Assembly (NCBI GenBank): GCA_947359465.1 | Contig: OX375878.1 | Span: forward strand, 89,750,377 to 89,814,376 | DNA from: Metellina segmentata | Taxonomy: Eukaryota > Arthropoda > Arachnida > Araneae > Tetragnathidae | Direction of reading: 5' to 3' | DNA length: 64,000 nucleotides | Shown: piece after piece, positions 25,201 to 40,200 of the stretch | Numbering within the stretch: position 1 is the stretch's first letter | Layout of the letters: every line of letters begins with the position of its first letter | The notes under the pieces: model-generated | The model's input: the letters and a program-made list of their open reading frames with translations, nothing else | Told to the model about the DNA's origin: nothing | Databases searched by the model: none | Program-made: the position numbers and the translations under genes

Positions 25201-28200
25201 ATATTTTGTTTCGCATCAGAACATTGGTAAATCAATGAAGAATGGAAATAAACAAGCAAAATTCTTGTACTCATCCTATTCCGAGGACGTATAATAAATA
25301 AGTTCTTAATTTTTATAATAAAATTCATCGGGATTGTGAAGTTCAAAGCACAGCGAACGAAAATAAATGTTGAACAACTTGTAATATCAGAATTTCCAAA
25401 TGCCGTTTTATCGAAGTTTTCAAACGCACAGTAGGTAGATGACATGAGTTAGTGAGGTATATCTTGTAATAATAACTCCCTTTTTAATCTCACCCACCCA
25501 AGATTCCATTCCCCACACAAATAGTCTGATGTCGTATATTTTAATAAGCCACCTACCTAGTACTTTAGTACAGCTGTCAGTGTTTTTCTACATATCAGTA
25601 GGTCCCGGTTCGAATCGAGGTCTATAAGCATATGAATCCCAGTGAATATCCCTGTTAAGAGTTGGATAGAACTTAATCCAACAAAAGATCGTAGTGCAAG
25701 TGGGAGATTGTCTATGATAAATCTGTGATGGCCTCAAATGCCCTCAGGGGTTTGAAAATGTTGGTAATGTGGTGCCAGCACATTTGTTGAAGTCGTCATC
25801 TGACTATGATTCAAAATTACGAGGTGTTGTCAAGGATCTTTCCCTTCTTGATCTTTCGAAACAACTACCTATAACCCGTTGTGTTACTTTAGTGCGACGT
25901 AAATTCAACTACCTACCTACTTCGCCATCTTACGAACTATTGTCAAATAGTTTTTAACTATGTAATGATTGCTTGAAGATTCCGGAATTTTCGCAAGACA
26001 CGATGCATCTGACCTATACAAAAAACAGAGATAAAATATGAAATTGATATGAAATAGATACAGGTTTCAAAATTATATTATTGTGACAAAAGAAAAACTA
26101 ATTTGAAATCAAATCACGTGACGTTGGGGAAATTTTCAAAATCTCAGAGTTATTGATTGTCTGATAAATTGACGGATGACAGTGCTAGTACATTTGCACT
26201 GTTATCTGTCAGAGAAGAGTTAAAATTAAAAACTCATCTCGTAGTGAATCGCTATTATTTATATTGGGCAAAGAGTTCATGAAGTTCGGGTGATAAATGA
26301 GTTTCAACCATGTATCGTAAATAATTGTCTAACTATTACTGCTCAAGCACTGAAATGATATCTTACAGATACATCACATAGAAAGTGTTATAAAGTTATG
26401 TAAATAGTAAAATAAGTTAAGCTCTAATTTCCTAATATATAACCTCTTATAGGTATAAGTTACTAGTATTACAAATGCTATATGCATTACACTAAATTCA
26501 TTGATTACACTGAGAAACAACTTTTAAATATAATCATATGTTTTGTAAAAATCAGAAATTTCAAAACCATAAGTGATTTGATGTGATGTATATGTTAGAC
26601 ATGTGTTTACTATCGCTTTATCGTATACAATATAGCCTTATAGTAGTAGTGGTGTTTGATCTTTTCTGGAATAATTTCTAGTCAAATATAACCACTATAC
26701 ATGCTTAACTTGTTTAAAGGATAAAGATTCATTACATATTTACACACTAGCCAACTCTAACTTTTAAACAAATTATAACCAAAATTCTATCTACTATGCT
26801 AAGATATTCAGAAGTTAGGCTGAAATGAAATTTCAACCGTATATTGCATGTGGCTGTCTAGAGATTCTTGTTGGAACGCTGAAATGGTATCTGATATATA
26901 CGTAGTTCATTCATTATATGTACTACACATCACATACTAAAAGGTCGTATTCTCGCTCACTTAAAGAACGAATTGAGCAAATATATTGTTGTTTTAGAGC
27001 AGAGAAACATTAGCAGCAAAACCATATTTTACAGTAAAGCTATTCAATGACTATTAGTATAAGCTATAACAATATGACAATTTGTGTACTCCTACTCATG
27101 AATATAAGCATTTAGTGTCTCTTACGAAATGCCAATTAATGAGTTTTTGTCCTAAGCCAACTTTATCGAGGTTATGTATATTTAAGGATAAATATATGTG
27201 TTGCAGATGTGATGAAACATGTCCATCAGATACTTGGGGTAAAAATTGCTCGAATATATGTTCTTGTAAAAATGGTGCGAAATGCATTAAGTCATCGGGA
27301 TACTGTGATTGCGAATCAGGTAAGGATGAATTTGTTACCTTCTGCGCTATTGAATATTTCTTAGACACAGAATGATGGTACATCGCCAATCGGCGATAAT
27401 TATGGAATATGGTAACACTTCGTAGGTTTATCCAAATAGAGGTTTGGTGCCGATTTGGCGTGGATTCGGTACCGTGTTCTTGTATTCCTTCAGTTGAGTT
27501 GAGGCAACCCTACAACGTGTTACTACATTAAAAGTTATCACCTATTGACGATGGTATTTGTTACCAATTGACGATGATAGCTGTTCTTAAGTCTAATATG
27601 CATAACCACTGACTTCATGCCATGTTTAGGAATAGAAATATATTCTTTATTAATACCTTTCTTGTTTAAATTTCAATGTAATAATGAACTTAGTATTTAG
27701 TGTACTACTTTTGAATCTCTATTGCATAAGAAGGGATTAGTTCGTTGGTGATTGGAATTTTAATTTCCCTTTTGTATCATTACTTTGTGGTTGAAATTCT
27801 ATAAAAAAATAACTCAATGAAGTTAATAAATAAATGTGTGTTATTTTTTTTATTTTTCTGAGCAAGTTTTGATTGAGCTTCCAATAGTAAAAATATTAAA
27901 AATAGAAACAGTAAGTATGTTTCAATATTGTATTTTTCTCCATTTAATTATATTAAAATGTGTTCAGGCTTGAACATATGTTGATTATATTTTGTTTTTA
28001 AGAACCAGACTTTTCCCGTTTATGTTATGGGCATCAGTGGGATAGCCCACTTTTTGTAAAAGCAAAAAAGAACTGTCGTTGTAATCACATTCAGAAATAG
28101 ACCAAATTTGAACCAGACCAAACCCAGCATATTGCAATAGATAGTTAGTGATGTAGGTGGAAAGGCAGATGACACTGTAGGAGTTCGCTTTTAGACAGTT

Positions 28201-31200
28201 TTTCAGCTAGACAGGTGAAATGGCTGACATGTGCAAAATCATGTATGGTCCATACATGATTTTGGAATCACGAATGGACCTATGTCTCATTTACCATATA
28301 TCCTTATTTATTTCAATAATTCGTTGGAATTGTCATCACTTCTGGCATTGACAGCTTGTCCTGTTTTGGACTTTGCACTACAAAATTCAATCCCAACTCA
28401 TTCACCGAAGGAGTCAGAATCCACTCTTATCTAATTGTGGCAATGAATCGTTTATGTCTAACCTGCCCCCTAATTTGACTCTCCTTAGGTGGTATACCTT
28501 TAAGTCAAAAAACCCCCTGTAATGGTTAGCCAGCTATGCAAAAATCTATTTTTAAATGTCGTCAATTATAGACAAGGGATATTTTGTTTAATTTTACTTG
28601 AATTTAATTCATCTTGGAGTAATTTAGTAAGTTGACACTATTGGTAATAGAGTAATTTTGTCTCGACGTTGTATCTCGTAATTTGCAGATTTCCCCAAAT
28701 ACAGATGGACGAGACCTAGTTATTAGCAAAAGTGTCCAGATCTTGGATGATATATCTTGTCGAAACAACTTATTTGGTTAACGAATAGACTCTCAAAATC
28801 ACATAACATAAATGGAAATTCGACAAAACAGAACTATAACGTTAGGTTAGCCCATTGTCTGCGTTCAGTATGGAAGAGGTTCTTTAATAATGTCTACAAG
28901 CATTGTTGGTATTAAGGTTTTGTATTATTACAAAATTGTACAACTGTACAAAATTAGAATTTCGTATTATTTCTTGTATTATGTTTAGACTGTTAGATTA
29001 TGTTTGATGTATAAAAAAACTCTTAAGAAAGCCTTGGTATTTTGTAGGATGGAAGGGGCATGATTGCGAAATCCCTTGTGAAAACGGAACCTACGGTTAT
29101 TATTGCAGCAAAAAGTGCGATTGCCAAAATGGAGGTGTATGCGACACGTCAGTGGGATGTATATGCACAGCTGGATTTTCAGGAACGTCGTAAGAATATT
29201 GCTATTCTATAAAGCTAATCTAATTAAACTTCATTGTTTTAATATTTTCTTCAAAGTGTAATAATTAGTAAATTGGTCGGATCTACTTAATGTTTATTGG
29301 GAGTTGGAACCTGGAACTCCAAAGATTTTTAAAGGCTTTATTATGTTCTTCGAACGGTAATTTATTTCTCTTTTATACTCATGGAACTACAAGCAAACTT
29401 ACATGAAACTACAAGTGAGTTTTAAAATACCCATGAAACTACATATAAACTACTAAATGTACTAAAAAATGTTTTAGATTCTGAAGTAAAGCATTTTCAA
29501 TATGATCTACAAAAAGATGATAGGTTATTCTACTCCCTTTTATCTAGGTAGAATTTTTATTTGTTACAAAATTTACCAAATAAGTTGATAAATGTCATAA
29601 TTTTGCGTTCTATTATTTATAATAATACATTCTGTACTATAAATCCTTAGTTCAATTTACAGTTGAATGTCTATTGAGTACAGAGAAAAAAATTGAAACC
29701 GGTATATTCTGGGAAATGGTCTATAAAAATTAGGTAAACGAGCGCTGTCCCTTTAAAGCGGTATTAAAAATGAAAAATATTTACTAAATACATAGAATAA
29801 TGTTTTCAGGAATCTTTATCAAAATGATGTGTCTTAATGCTAATGTCACTAAATGGTTTATAATGCAAAAGAAAGTAAATGTATACAAAATCAAGCTCGT
29901 TATTAGTTGCATATCTAATCAATTTTCAATCACAGGTGCAATGAGACATGTCTCAAAGACCGATGGGGAACCAAGTGTGTAAATAAATGTCGCTGTGAGA
30001 ATAATGGAACGTGTAATCCTATTGATGGCACCTGCATATGTAAAAAAGGTAAAATTTGACTTGTTAATAAATAATTTAAGAGTTTGCTAAGCAGTGGAAT
30101 ATACAATACCCTACAATAATGGACCGGACAGCAAGATGTGATGGTATAAGGGAAAGAATGCGTGCTTTAAAAGGGGATGGTCCCCACGTGCTCCAATTAT
30201 ACTAGCAACCCTTCTGGACATACTTTCAACAATATTTTGATTCACAACTATGAGTATTTGTGTCCATTCCTGCTGCAAGAATGTCGCCAGCTCAGCTGTA
30301 GATTTAGGACGTGGTTCTTTGGTCCGTAAGCGTCGCTTTAACTCTTCCAACAAATGTTCTATGGGATTTAGGTCGGGACTCTGAGCAGGCTATGGAAGAC
30401 GTTTTGCATCTATATCTTGATACCACTGCTCGTCAGAAGCTGCAACATGACACGGAAACTTGTCGTCCTGGAAGTAACATTCGTCCATTCCATAAAATTG
30501 CCAGAGCGTAGGAAGAACCTGATTTTCCAAAATGTTCATGCAGGAGTCGGCGTTCAATTTAGCAAGAACAACATGCAACGGCCCCAGGCTATACCACGAG
30601 AACTACTCCCAAACAAGTAGTCGGATTTTATTCAAATCCGCTGTCGTCCTGTCCATTATTGTATGGTAGTGCATATGTGACTTGGTATACGACTGCAGAC
30701 TGTATGTAAACTATTTAGTTGTCACCGTCATGCTACAATGAATTTCTGCTCACTGTGGTATGGAAGGATATGAAAGGGTAGACCTCCAAGTGAAGTTTGG
30801 CATTCCTGTCCGTCAAACGCCAAAGTCATAAATGACCTTTCATTCAGCCGAAATTTTAATTTTGGAGCTTGGAAATACATATAAATTCGACTTTCAATAA
30901 ATATAGGAAGGATGTCTACGAGTAACCTGGTGATTCAATCTCCAACTTACCAACTTTTTCATGCTGCTACTTTGTTTCGTCTTTTACTGAATACGATTGC
31001 CTCCCAGACGGTTTATTTATAATTATATGAGGACTGTTCAGTGAAGAATGATCATAAATTTTTTAAAGGTGATTAAAAAAATCAAGAAAAATAAAATTTA
31101 TATTGAATGTGAAGCGGGATAATTGGAGAATAGATAGCGCAAATTTCACGGTCATGACGTCATTGCTGAGGCCTTGGCAGCCGGCCAAGAACGTCTAGGT

Positions 31201-34200
31201 TTACTTTCGCCTACAGCAAAAATGGATGTGACATGCGAAGTGCAATACACTGCATTGACATTTTGTTTTTGCCTTAAAAAATCGTCAGATCTTTCAAAAA
31301 CCAATGTCATGTGTGTTCACTATCCTCCATATAGTCCTGATGCATCACCATAAGTTTTTTTTTTCTTTTCCTGAATTTGAAGAAACACCTCCGGGAAAAG
31401 GGGTTTTCATCATCACAGGCAGTGGTAAAAGTTGTGAAGGCGATTTTGAAGGACCTGTCAAAAAATGGCATCCAGAATGTGTTTGAAGTCTGGAAAAAAG
31501 GTGGGATAAGTAAGGCCTCGAAATATATTTTTTAATGCAGGTGCACCTTGTGTACTAAGTTTTTAAATTAGATGCACAGATTATATTTTAGGTACACATT
31601 TAAAAAAAAAACAATCATAAGAGTATTAATGTAATGTAAAATACTTTATTTTAGTTGGGTATGTATATATAGGTTCGTAATAGATAGTAAATAAAAATAT
31701 TTAAAAATCGAAACTCTCCTTACTGCGGCGTACGGCTGTCGCGACAGTCACTTCAACAGAGCCATCTGGAAAATGTTTCGATCATCGGTATGTTCTGGTG
31801 GCAATGACACAAGTAAACCTTCCTTCTGTATAAACCCGCTACGGCCCAACAATTTTGTTTTCGCATAGTGTGTAATCAGGAATTTTAATTATGTTCCTTT
31901 AGAGCGAGAGAGGTCGATACTAATATTTTGTTCAAACATAAAAATAACATAAAACACGTTCCCCGCCCCCTGCCTTTTTTTTAACGTTAGGTGCAATGCG
32001 TGCACATAGCGGGAAAAAAATTAGGTGCACAATTTTATTTTCATGTGCACAGTGCACCTGTGCACCCGAGTATTTCGAGCCCTGTCATAAGTCCATTGCA
32101 TGTAATGGAGAGTATTTCGAGGAAGACCATAAAAATTTGGAGGATAAGTACAGGAAATTATTTTGTAATAATTTATGATTATTCTTTATTGAACAGCCCA
32201 CGTACTTTGGAATTCATTTAATTGTACTTTGTGTAATTCTGGAAGATCAAAGAATTATGTAGGTAGGTAGTTAATTAACGTCGTACTGGAGAAACACGTG
32301 GGCTATTTGTGACGATACGGGATCGAACCCGAAACGAAAGAACCGAGGACAACACCACGTAATTTTGAACGACGTTTACACGACGTGGTTTAACACCTGA
32401 TTTGGCACCTCCACTCTCCAAACTTCCACACCACGCCAACGTGAAGACAGATAAGAGAGGACGAGGATAGATTTAATATGCACCAGCCCCACATGCATAT
32501 TAGGAGCATTAGAAGAAGACATATTAGAAATATACTAATATATTCTATGCGTAACTTTTATTTTACAAATATTATTAAGGCAATCCCTAAATTGTTTCTC
32601 TGTTATATCTCTGAGTTGAACCTTCCAAGGGATTTCGACGAAATATCTTGTTTATCAAGAGGGCTAATGACGATATACCTTGTTATCAAACAGATGTTTT
32701 GATGTTAACTAGGTGAAGAGATTTTGTTTATTTTCTTCTTTCAAGATATCACGTCTATAAAGGTCTGGTCCGGTTTGCTAATGATTGCGTTTTCGAAGCA
32801 AAACCTCTTGGAGAAAACCGCCAGAAGAATTAATATTCATATCTGAAAAAAATCTTAGGTAGCGTAGTTTTGATTCCTTTAAAAGGTGTTGGTATTTTAA
32901 AATTTGGAATCAATGGGTATAGTATATACTATTATAGACTGACCATTACGCAAATGCAAAACATATTAATTTTTAGTGAACATTATTTCAAGCCTAATCG
33001 CATTTGGTTTGACTTAGTGAGTCAAGTGATGTGAATACCAAGACTAGTTTTTGACTGGCGCACAGTGGATGCATTTGAATGAATGATCTCGCTTACTTTT
33101 TATATACAGGTTCCTCGTTTATTTTGTTAACTTTTACCAGTTGTACAGCCGAGTACAGTTTGGAGAGGTATATGTGTGGCGGATGGTAAACCCGAAATAT
33201 TTCGAGCAGCACGGTAGATGTCAGGAAAATTCTGGCTGAGTGTCCGGATTTTCCCGTTTACCACTTGCCTTACAAGAATTTTTTCGGCCTGTATTCGAAC
33301 TGAATTCTTTGAGCTATGTTCGGAAATGTGGTTTTTAGTTTATGTAATTCTCTTTGTTTACCAGATTGGTATTGGTAATTAATTAACGTTGCACTGGAGT
33401 AAGAAAACGAGCTACTGGCGACAGTCCATGATCATTCCCGAAGGATAAGATCCAAGAACAACACCGCATTATTTTGAACCATGTTCAGATGACGAGGTTA
33501 TCACCTGATCTGGCACCTCACTCTCCAAACTTCCAAACACGCCAACCGGAGGACATTTCAGGCCATGGCAGATTCACCTGGAATCAGCCAGTGAAAGCGT
33601 CTATCAGTTAACCCCTTACTGCAAGATTGTACTATTTGTGGCCAACCAGGGAGTTAGGCTTAAGCAGCCATTTTAAATTCAGTCATCTTCATGTGCAAAA
33701 TGTTTTACGCTAAAATTATTTGTACGTGAAAACAACGACACAAGTTCAGTCCCTTGCCACTTAAATTCACATAGCATTATTTTTAAGAGCAACACCTGCG
33801 TGTATATTTAGCAAATTTTTATTTTAAATTCAAAAAATTATATACCTCTCCCACCTCTAATAGATGGGTACAGTTAATTAATATCGTATTGAAGAACCAA
33901 AAAACTATTGACTATGGTTCGTGATCAATACCGAAGTTTAATATCAACACACCTCTAGTTATTTTTTCCACTATAGAAAATTTTTAACAACAAAAACCCG
34001 TTTTCTGCTGAAAACAATTGTATGGTCTGTATTTCAATAAAGAGTTGAGTTGAGTATGTTTTGGAGGATGATGGACTATTCATCAACTCTACTCGGTCGA
34101 ATTACTATCTCGTTATTGAATTTGTGACATTGCCAACACGGAAATAAGCGTTTAGTCCATTATTTTGCAATCTTCTTCCAGAAAACTGGTTTAATTAGCA

Positions 34201-37200
34201 ATCCTAAAATATTTCCACACTTATAACCGAAAACTCAAGTAGTATGGCCTACATGCGAACTAATCACGCATTTTTTGAAAGATGAACTACTTTCACACAA
34301 AATTCAAACAGTAAAGTATTTAATATCTGCACTTAACAAATAATAAATTTACAGCTTTTTTAACTTGTGATTGCTTTTAACAATCCAAAACAGTTAATGT
34401 GCAGTTGAAAATAGCAAAGATAGATTCAATAGCAGTTTTTTAAAACGGGGCTGCGGTAGCCTAGTCGGTAAAGCAACGGATTGGTGACAGGACGGTTGTG
34501 AGTTAGAAACTCAGTCGAGCCAAAGACTCTTGTGTACAAGGGGGGGGGGGGGGTGCACGTTAAATGTATCGTGGCCTCAAATGTCTTCACGTTGACGTGG
34601 TGTGGAAGTTTGGAGAGTGAGGTGCCAATTCAGATGATGTTCTCTTCATCTGACCGTGGTTCAAAATTACGAGGTGTTGTTACCCTAGGATCTCTTCTTC
34701 GGGATCTGTCGTGGAAAGACGCCAATAGCCTGACGAGTTGCTCCAGTACTACGTAATTTAACTACCTGCCTATATCTTTAAGACGAGCCGAAGTTTCCAG
34801 CATTAATAAACTTCAGAGTGTTTGTTCTACACAGGTTGGAGAAGCAGTAGGTGTAACCTTCCTTGCAAAACTGGGTTTTATGGAGAAAAGTGTTCTCAAA
34901 ACTGCGATTGCAAGAATGATGCAAACTGTGATCCAATCACTGGTTTCTGTAACTGCACCGAAGGGTACAAAGGACAAAAGTATGTAGAATTCAATATATA
35001 TATATATATAGGTTATGTCACTTTTCTTGCTGGGGTGCGATATTTACCACTTTTATTTTTTAAGGTGTGACTTCTTATCTCTCACGGTTCATTTACATAT
35101 CAGAATATCGAATGAGAATTTATATACCCTTATAGCTTTAATGTTTTATTATTAAATATCAAGACATAATATACATATATTAAGAATTTAATTATTTAAT
35201 TTCTGTTTCTTCGCAGGAAAATATCCAATTCTACTGAGATCAAAAATAAATATATGATCAAAAAATTCAAGAATAAATGCACACATAGAAACAGTTTAAT
35301 ACGAAATAAAACAAAACACTTTAAATAATATTATTTTTTTAATTGAAATCATTAAAAATATATATCATCCTAAAAAATTGATACAATTTAGTACAAGTGT
35401 TAAATTAATTATTTTTAAGTATTTACAAAACAAAATATACAGTTTCTGGTAATATACATGGGGACATTTAGTTACCAAGCTTTAATATACCTATGTTTAG
35501 ATAGCAACTTAGAAATAAATATAATACTTAAATACGAAACCTTAATCATGTCAATAGCACAGTGTTTGAAGGTGAAAGGCACACCCATCCTTATCGGAAC
35601 TAATAAGACCATAGAGAATATATAAAAGTATGTTGGGCTGAAAGTGGGGCCCATTAGTGTACCTTCCAACACATTTGTTACTCTTTTAATGCAATGCATG
35701 AGATAAATGCTCATGGAATGATCATGAATTTTTTCCGAGTGAAGGTAGTGAAAGTAGTATACTGTGAAGATAGAAAATGCACAACTAGGTTTCACATTCC
35801 CTTTCTTTGTATAATTTATAGATTTTTTTTAGCTGTGGATGACCGGGGTCTTCAAAACTTAACTTCAGAAAAGGTCTTACAAATTTTGTTTGAATATTTG
35901 TACACATAAACATAGCAAAAAATGTATTTTGAATGTTTCTAGCTTGTCACATTTTTGCATAAAATCTGTTACATATTCAATGCAACTAGTGAAAAACTGT
36001 AATATTATTTAAATTATAATTTATACATTCTTTCTGTAAATATCGCTGTTTCTTTTTTGATGAATAAAAAGGAAATAGTGTACTTTGATTAATATTATGC
36101 TTAAAATTCGTCATTTTTCTCACTTCTTGATTATGGCCAAAACAACTTGTTGTGGCATGACATTTCTATACCACTTCAGGACCATATCTGCGAATCTTTC
36201 AACAGTAATTCGCCATCTTGCTGATATATAAAAGTAGTTGGAACCGTCTTTCCTTGTTCTTAAAAATCTTGGAGGACCCTTTCACCCTGATGCTCACTCA
36301 TCGCTCACCTTCTTGAATGAAACGCAGACATTTCGTTCTTTTTTAGTGTCCTTACAGGAAATATGAAAGTTAAGAGAGGGCAATGGTAATATTCCTATGA
36401 GCACAGGATGATGTGACCAAAACTTGTAGTAACGTGACCTTTAGACATCATTCTATGCGACACAGGCCCAAAAGCAGAGAGAAGATTGCGAAAAAAAAGT
36501 TTAATGTTTTAGTTAGCTTTGTATTTTACTTGAGCAAAAATAGCAATCACCCATGTGTGCAGAACCCATAAGCTCTGCTACGTCTTTAGGAAGCATAAGA
36601 TCTCTTACTAAACTACTTAGTTTCCTTTGAATTAAAGGATGTGGCTCATTACCTGAGTGCTCAGCCATGAATTCGTCATCATATTCAAACATCTCTTCTT
36701 AATCGGAAACAGTGGAATCTAGAAATGTAGGAATAGAAACACGAGGTTCATACGACACAGGCCCAAAAGCAGAGGGAAGATTGCGTTAGAAAATTTTTAT
36801 TATTTTAGCTAGGCTTGAATTTTACAGGATCAAAAATAGCAGTCCCTCCTGTGTTTCTTTGAATACTAAAAGTCAAAGTTCAAATCATTTGAATACTAAG
36901 ATCAAGAGTTCTACAAAAAGCTAATTTTATGTGGAGCACCCTGTTTTCATTGATTACCGAGTTTCACTTCAAAATACGTGTAGTCAGCCTCTTTCAAACC
37001 TTATATGTTTCGCCTTTTCTTAAAGGCACTTGTGAATAACAAAAAGCACCTAATGAATAACAAAAATAATTTAGATCGTTTAATATAACCTCTAGAAGAC
37101 AATTTTGCTTTCTACATCATAAAAACACTACACAACACTGTATATTATGTTTAAAATTTTTAAATAACTAGCCCCAAATTTTTCTACTAAAATGAATGTA

Positions 37201-40200
37201 ATCTTCCCAAGTCTAGTGTCATACATGAAAATTTTCTTGCATAGCCCATGAAACAAAATTGATTGGGGGGCATTTCTGTTTGGACATGCTGCTGTACTAC
37301 AAGTTTGCACTTTCTGCACTTTTCTCATAGTTACCACTAATACCTACGTACAGTTGCTTTCTACAGTATAAAAACACTGCCCAACACTGGATATTATATT
37401 TAGAATTTTTAAATAACTAGCCCAAAACATTTTTACTAAAAGGAATGTAATCATCCCAAGTCTAGTGGCATACATGAAAATTTTCTTGCTTAACCCATGG
37501 AACAAAATTGACTGTGGGACGTTTCTGTTTGGACATGCTGCTGATGTCCAAACAGAAACGTCCTGCATAAAATAAACGCATGTATCTTTCTTGCAAATAC
37601 TTGCTCTATGTGGGCTGGCGACAGATTCAACAATTCTTATAAAACTAGATTTTATGTAGGGAATGATATATTCCTCATAATAATCGGATACTTGCATTCC
37701 CAGTCAAATTAGTCACCCGTGTAATCTTGCAAATAATTGCTCGATGCAGAATGAGAAGGCAGTAAATACAACGTTCACTATAAAACTAGATTTCATGATA
37801 CAATTACTCAACGATTTCGTATTATTCAGAACTTTTTTTAACCCTGCAAATGATTTCTACAAGATAGCTCTTCCAACAAGATCTGACTAATTTCTCTAAT
37901 GACGAGGTACTTGTTATTAAGATAATACTGATTTTTTTTATGATGATGAGATCAATATCTTGCCAGATTTCTTCTAATGACGTGATACCTCGTCCATCAT
38001 GATCTGGTTAGGTTGTTTTTTTCAATTGACGAGAAACCTCGTCGAGACAGCCACCAGAAGGGTTAACTCCGTCAACAAAGATAAACAACAATTCATATTG
38101 ACTATAGTACTTGCTATATCAGATTGCAGCATCTTTTGAGTTGACCAGTTACTAGAGATTTTTCCATTTTTCATTTACACCCTCAAAGCTCGGTTGCGAC
38201 AGACTTTTCTATAAGCGGAAAAGACAACACAAAAAGCTCTTACTAGGTTCGATGAGCATTAATCTTCCACAAGATATGTTCTGCAACAAAATAAATGCAT
38301 CGTACTAAGGTGTTATCAACATAATAGGAAGCAGGTTACTTGATAAGAAGGAGAAATTACTCAATGCCTTAATCAGTAATAATCTGAAACATTCGAGACT
38401 CTTGGGAGGACATTTTTGAGATGAAAATAAGCTATAGAAAATTTCTCTCAAGAATGGAGCAAAATGATTTTTCCTGAACTTTTGTTCATGCATGTCTTAA
38501 TTTATCTATGCTCAGTCATCGAAGTAGGGAACTTTATTCACAATCACAGTTCACTTTCGTTATCTGTACATTTTTGTGTTTCTTTGATGGCATTACCTCC
38601 AAGTTTCTCGCAGAAGTAAATTAATGGGTATATAATATAAAAAGTACTTGATCTTACGATCCGTTGAAGCAATACAACGGGTGTTTAGGGACCGCTTGGT
38701 ATCAATCCCGAAGGGAAAGATTCTAAGAGAACATATTTTAATTTTGAACTACATTCAGATGACAGTCAAAACCTGAGCTGGCACCCCACGCTCCAAACAT
38801 TCATACCACGACAAACTTGCGAGGCCTAGACTGATTGCGTAAACGATGATTTAACATAACGGACCAAGTAACGCAATGTAGATCACATATCCTCCCTTGT
38901 CTCATAATGAGTAAAAATAAATTAGGCTTAAATTAAAAAAAAAATATATTATGACATACTTTATCAGCAAGTTAATGCTGCACGGCCAAATATGACCCTT
39001 GCGCCATTAAACCCCAATGAATCAACCAGCAGATTTATGCTAGGTTGCTTATGGACTTTGAATTGCAATGCATGTTCTTTGACTTCAACAAGTATGTCTT
39101 TTTCTACCCTATGCCAGGACCTCAACCTTTTCACCACTTGTCTGCAGTCTACTTGGAGTCTAGAAAGAGAAATAAAACATGTAACTCTATCAGAAGTATT
39201 ATTCAGTTAGATGTTGGTAAGATCAAGACAACTATTGATGTGGGTTCCTTTTTTATGTCTGATTGGCACGTAGTCGTATTCAGTGCTAAGAAGCTACTTC
39301 TATATCTTTACATCCTGTGGCAACTAAGATCTTTGCAAAGAGTCCCAGTTTTTCTCTAGTTATACCTTTCAAAAAGTATTATGGATCCCATGAGCACAAA
39401 CTGATTATAGACTTCTCAGAGATTGCCAGTGTTGCTTATCTATACTACACGTATGTCCATAAATTAAGGATAATGCCAGCAACGGCAAATAAAGGTTCAG
39501 AAACAAAACAAACGTGAATTATTCATAAGGCCCATATATTAAACAAAAGATAAAGAACATAAAAGATGATGTATGTATGATACCATTTATAAAAACTACG
39601 ATTTTTGCTCACTGGAGCAATTACCAAAAAATATCGACCTTACCAACACTTAACATGGCATGGTTGGTATGATGGTTAATACATTGTATGTATCCCAACG
39701 ATGAAATACAGTCCGTACAACGCCTAGGTATGCTGGGAATCATATTATCGAGCTGATCTTGTGAAAGATCACTCAACAAGCAATGCTCTCCGAAATTCCG
39801 GTACAGATGTAGGAGGTGGTTGACAGGCAACAACTTGTCGACCAAGAATGTCCTACACATGCTCTATCGGATTGAAGTCAGGTGAGAATGCTGGCCATTC
39901 CATACGGGGGATATCCTCAGATTCAAGGCATTCGTTTACAATGTTTGCACGGTGAGGACGGCCGTTGTCTTCCATAAACACAAATTCTGCTCCCATGGCA
40001 CCCCTAAACAAACGTACATGCTGTTCCAGAATGATGCCCTAATAAATTTGGCCTCTCATAGTTCTGATTTGAACATGTAGACCTGTTCTGGAGCCCAGTA
40101 TATTTCCGCCCCAAATAAGCAATCCTGCACCACCGTAACGGTGTCGTACAATGATGTTGTCTTGATGGTAGCAGGTATCTGGCGTTCTCCATATGAACGA

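Noticed and set aside
34447..34520. A possible functional tRNA gene (also at 56931-57000 and 2340-2402)
   Set aside because: A- and B-box-like segments exist but there is no pairing acceptor stem or clean anticodon arm, and each head is followed by a shared SINE body.
39045..39359. 104-codon ORF as an exon
   Set aside because: No recognisable domain; it partly overlaps a SINE/LINE tail and the second frame is equally open.
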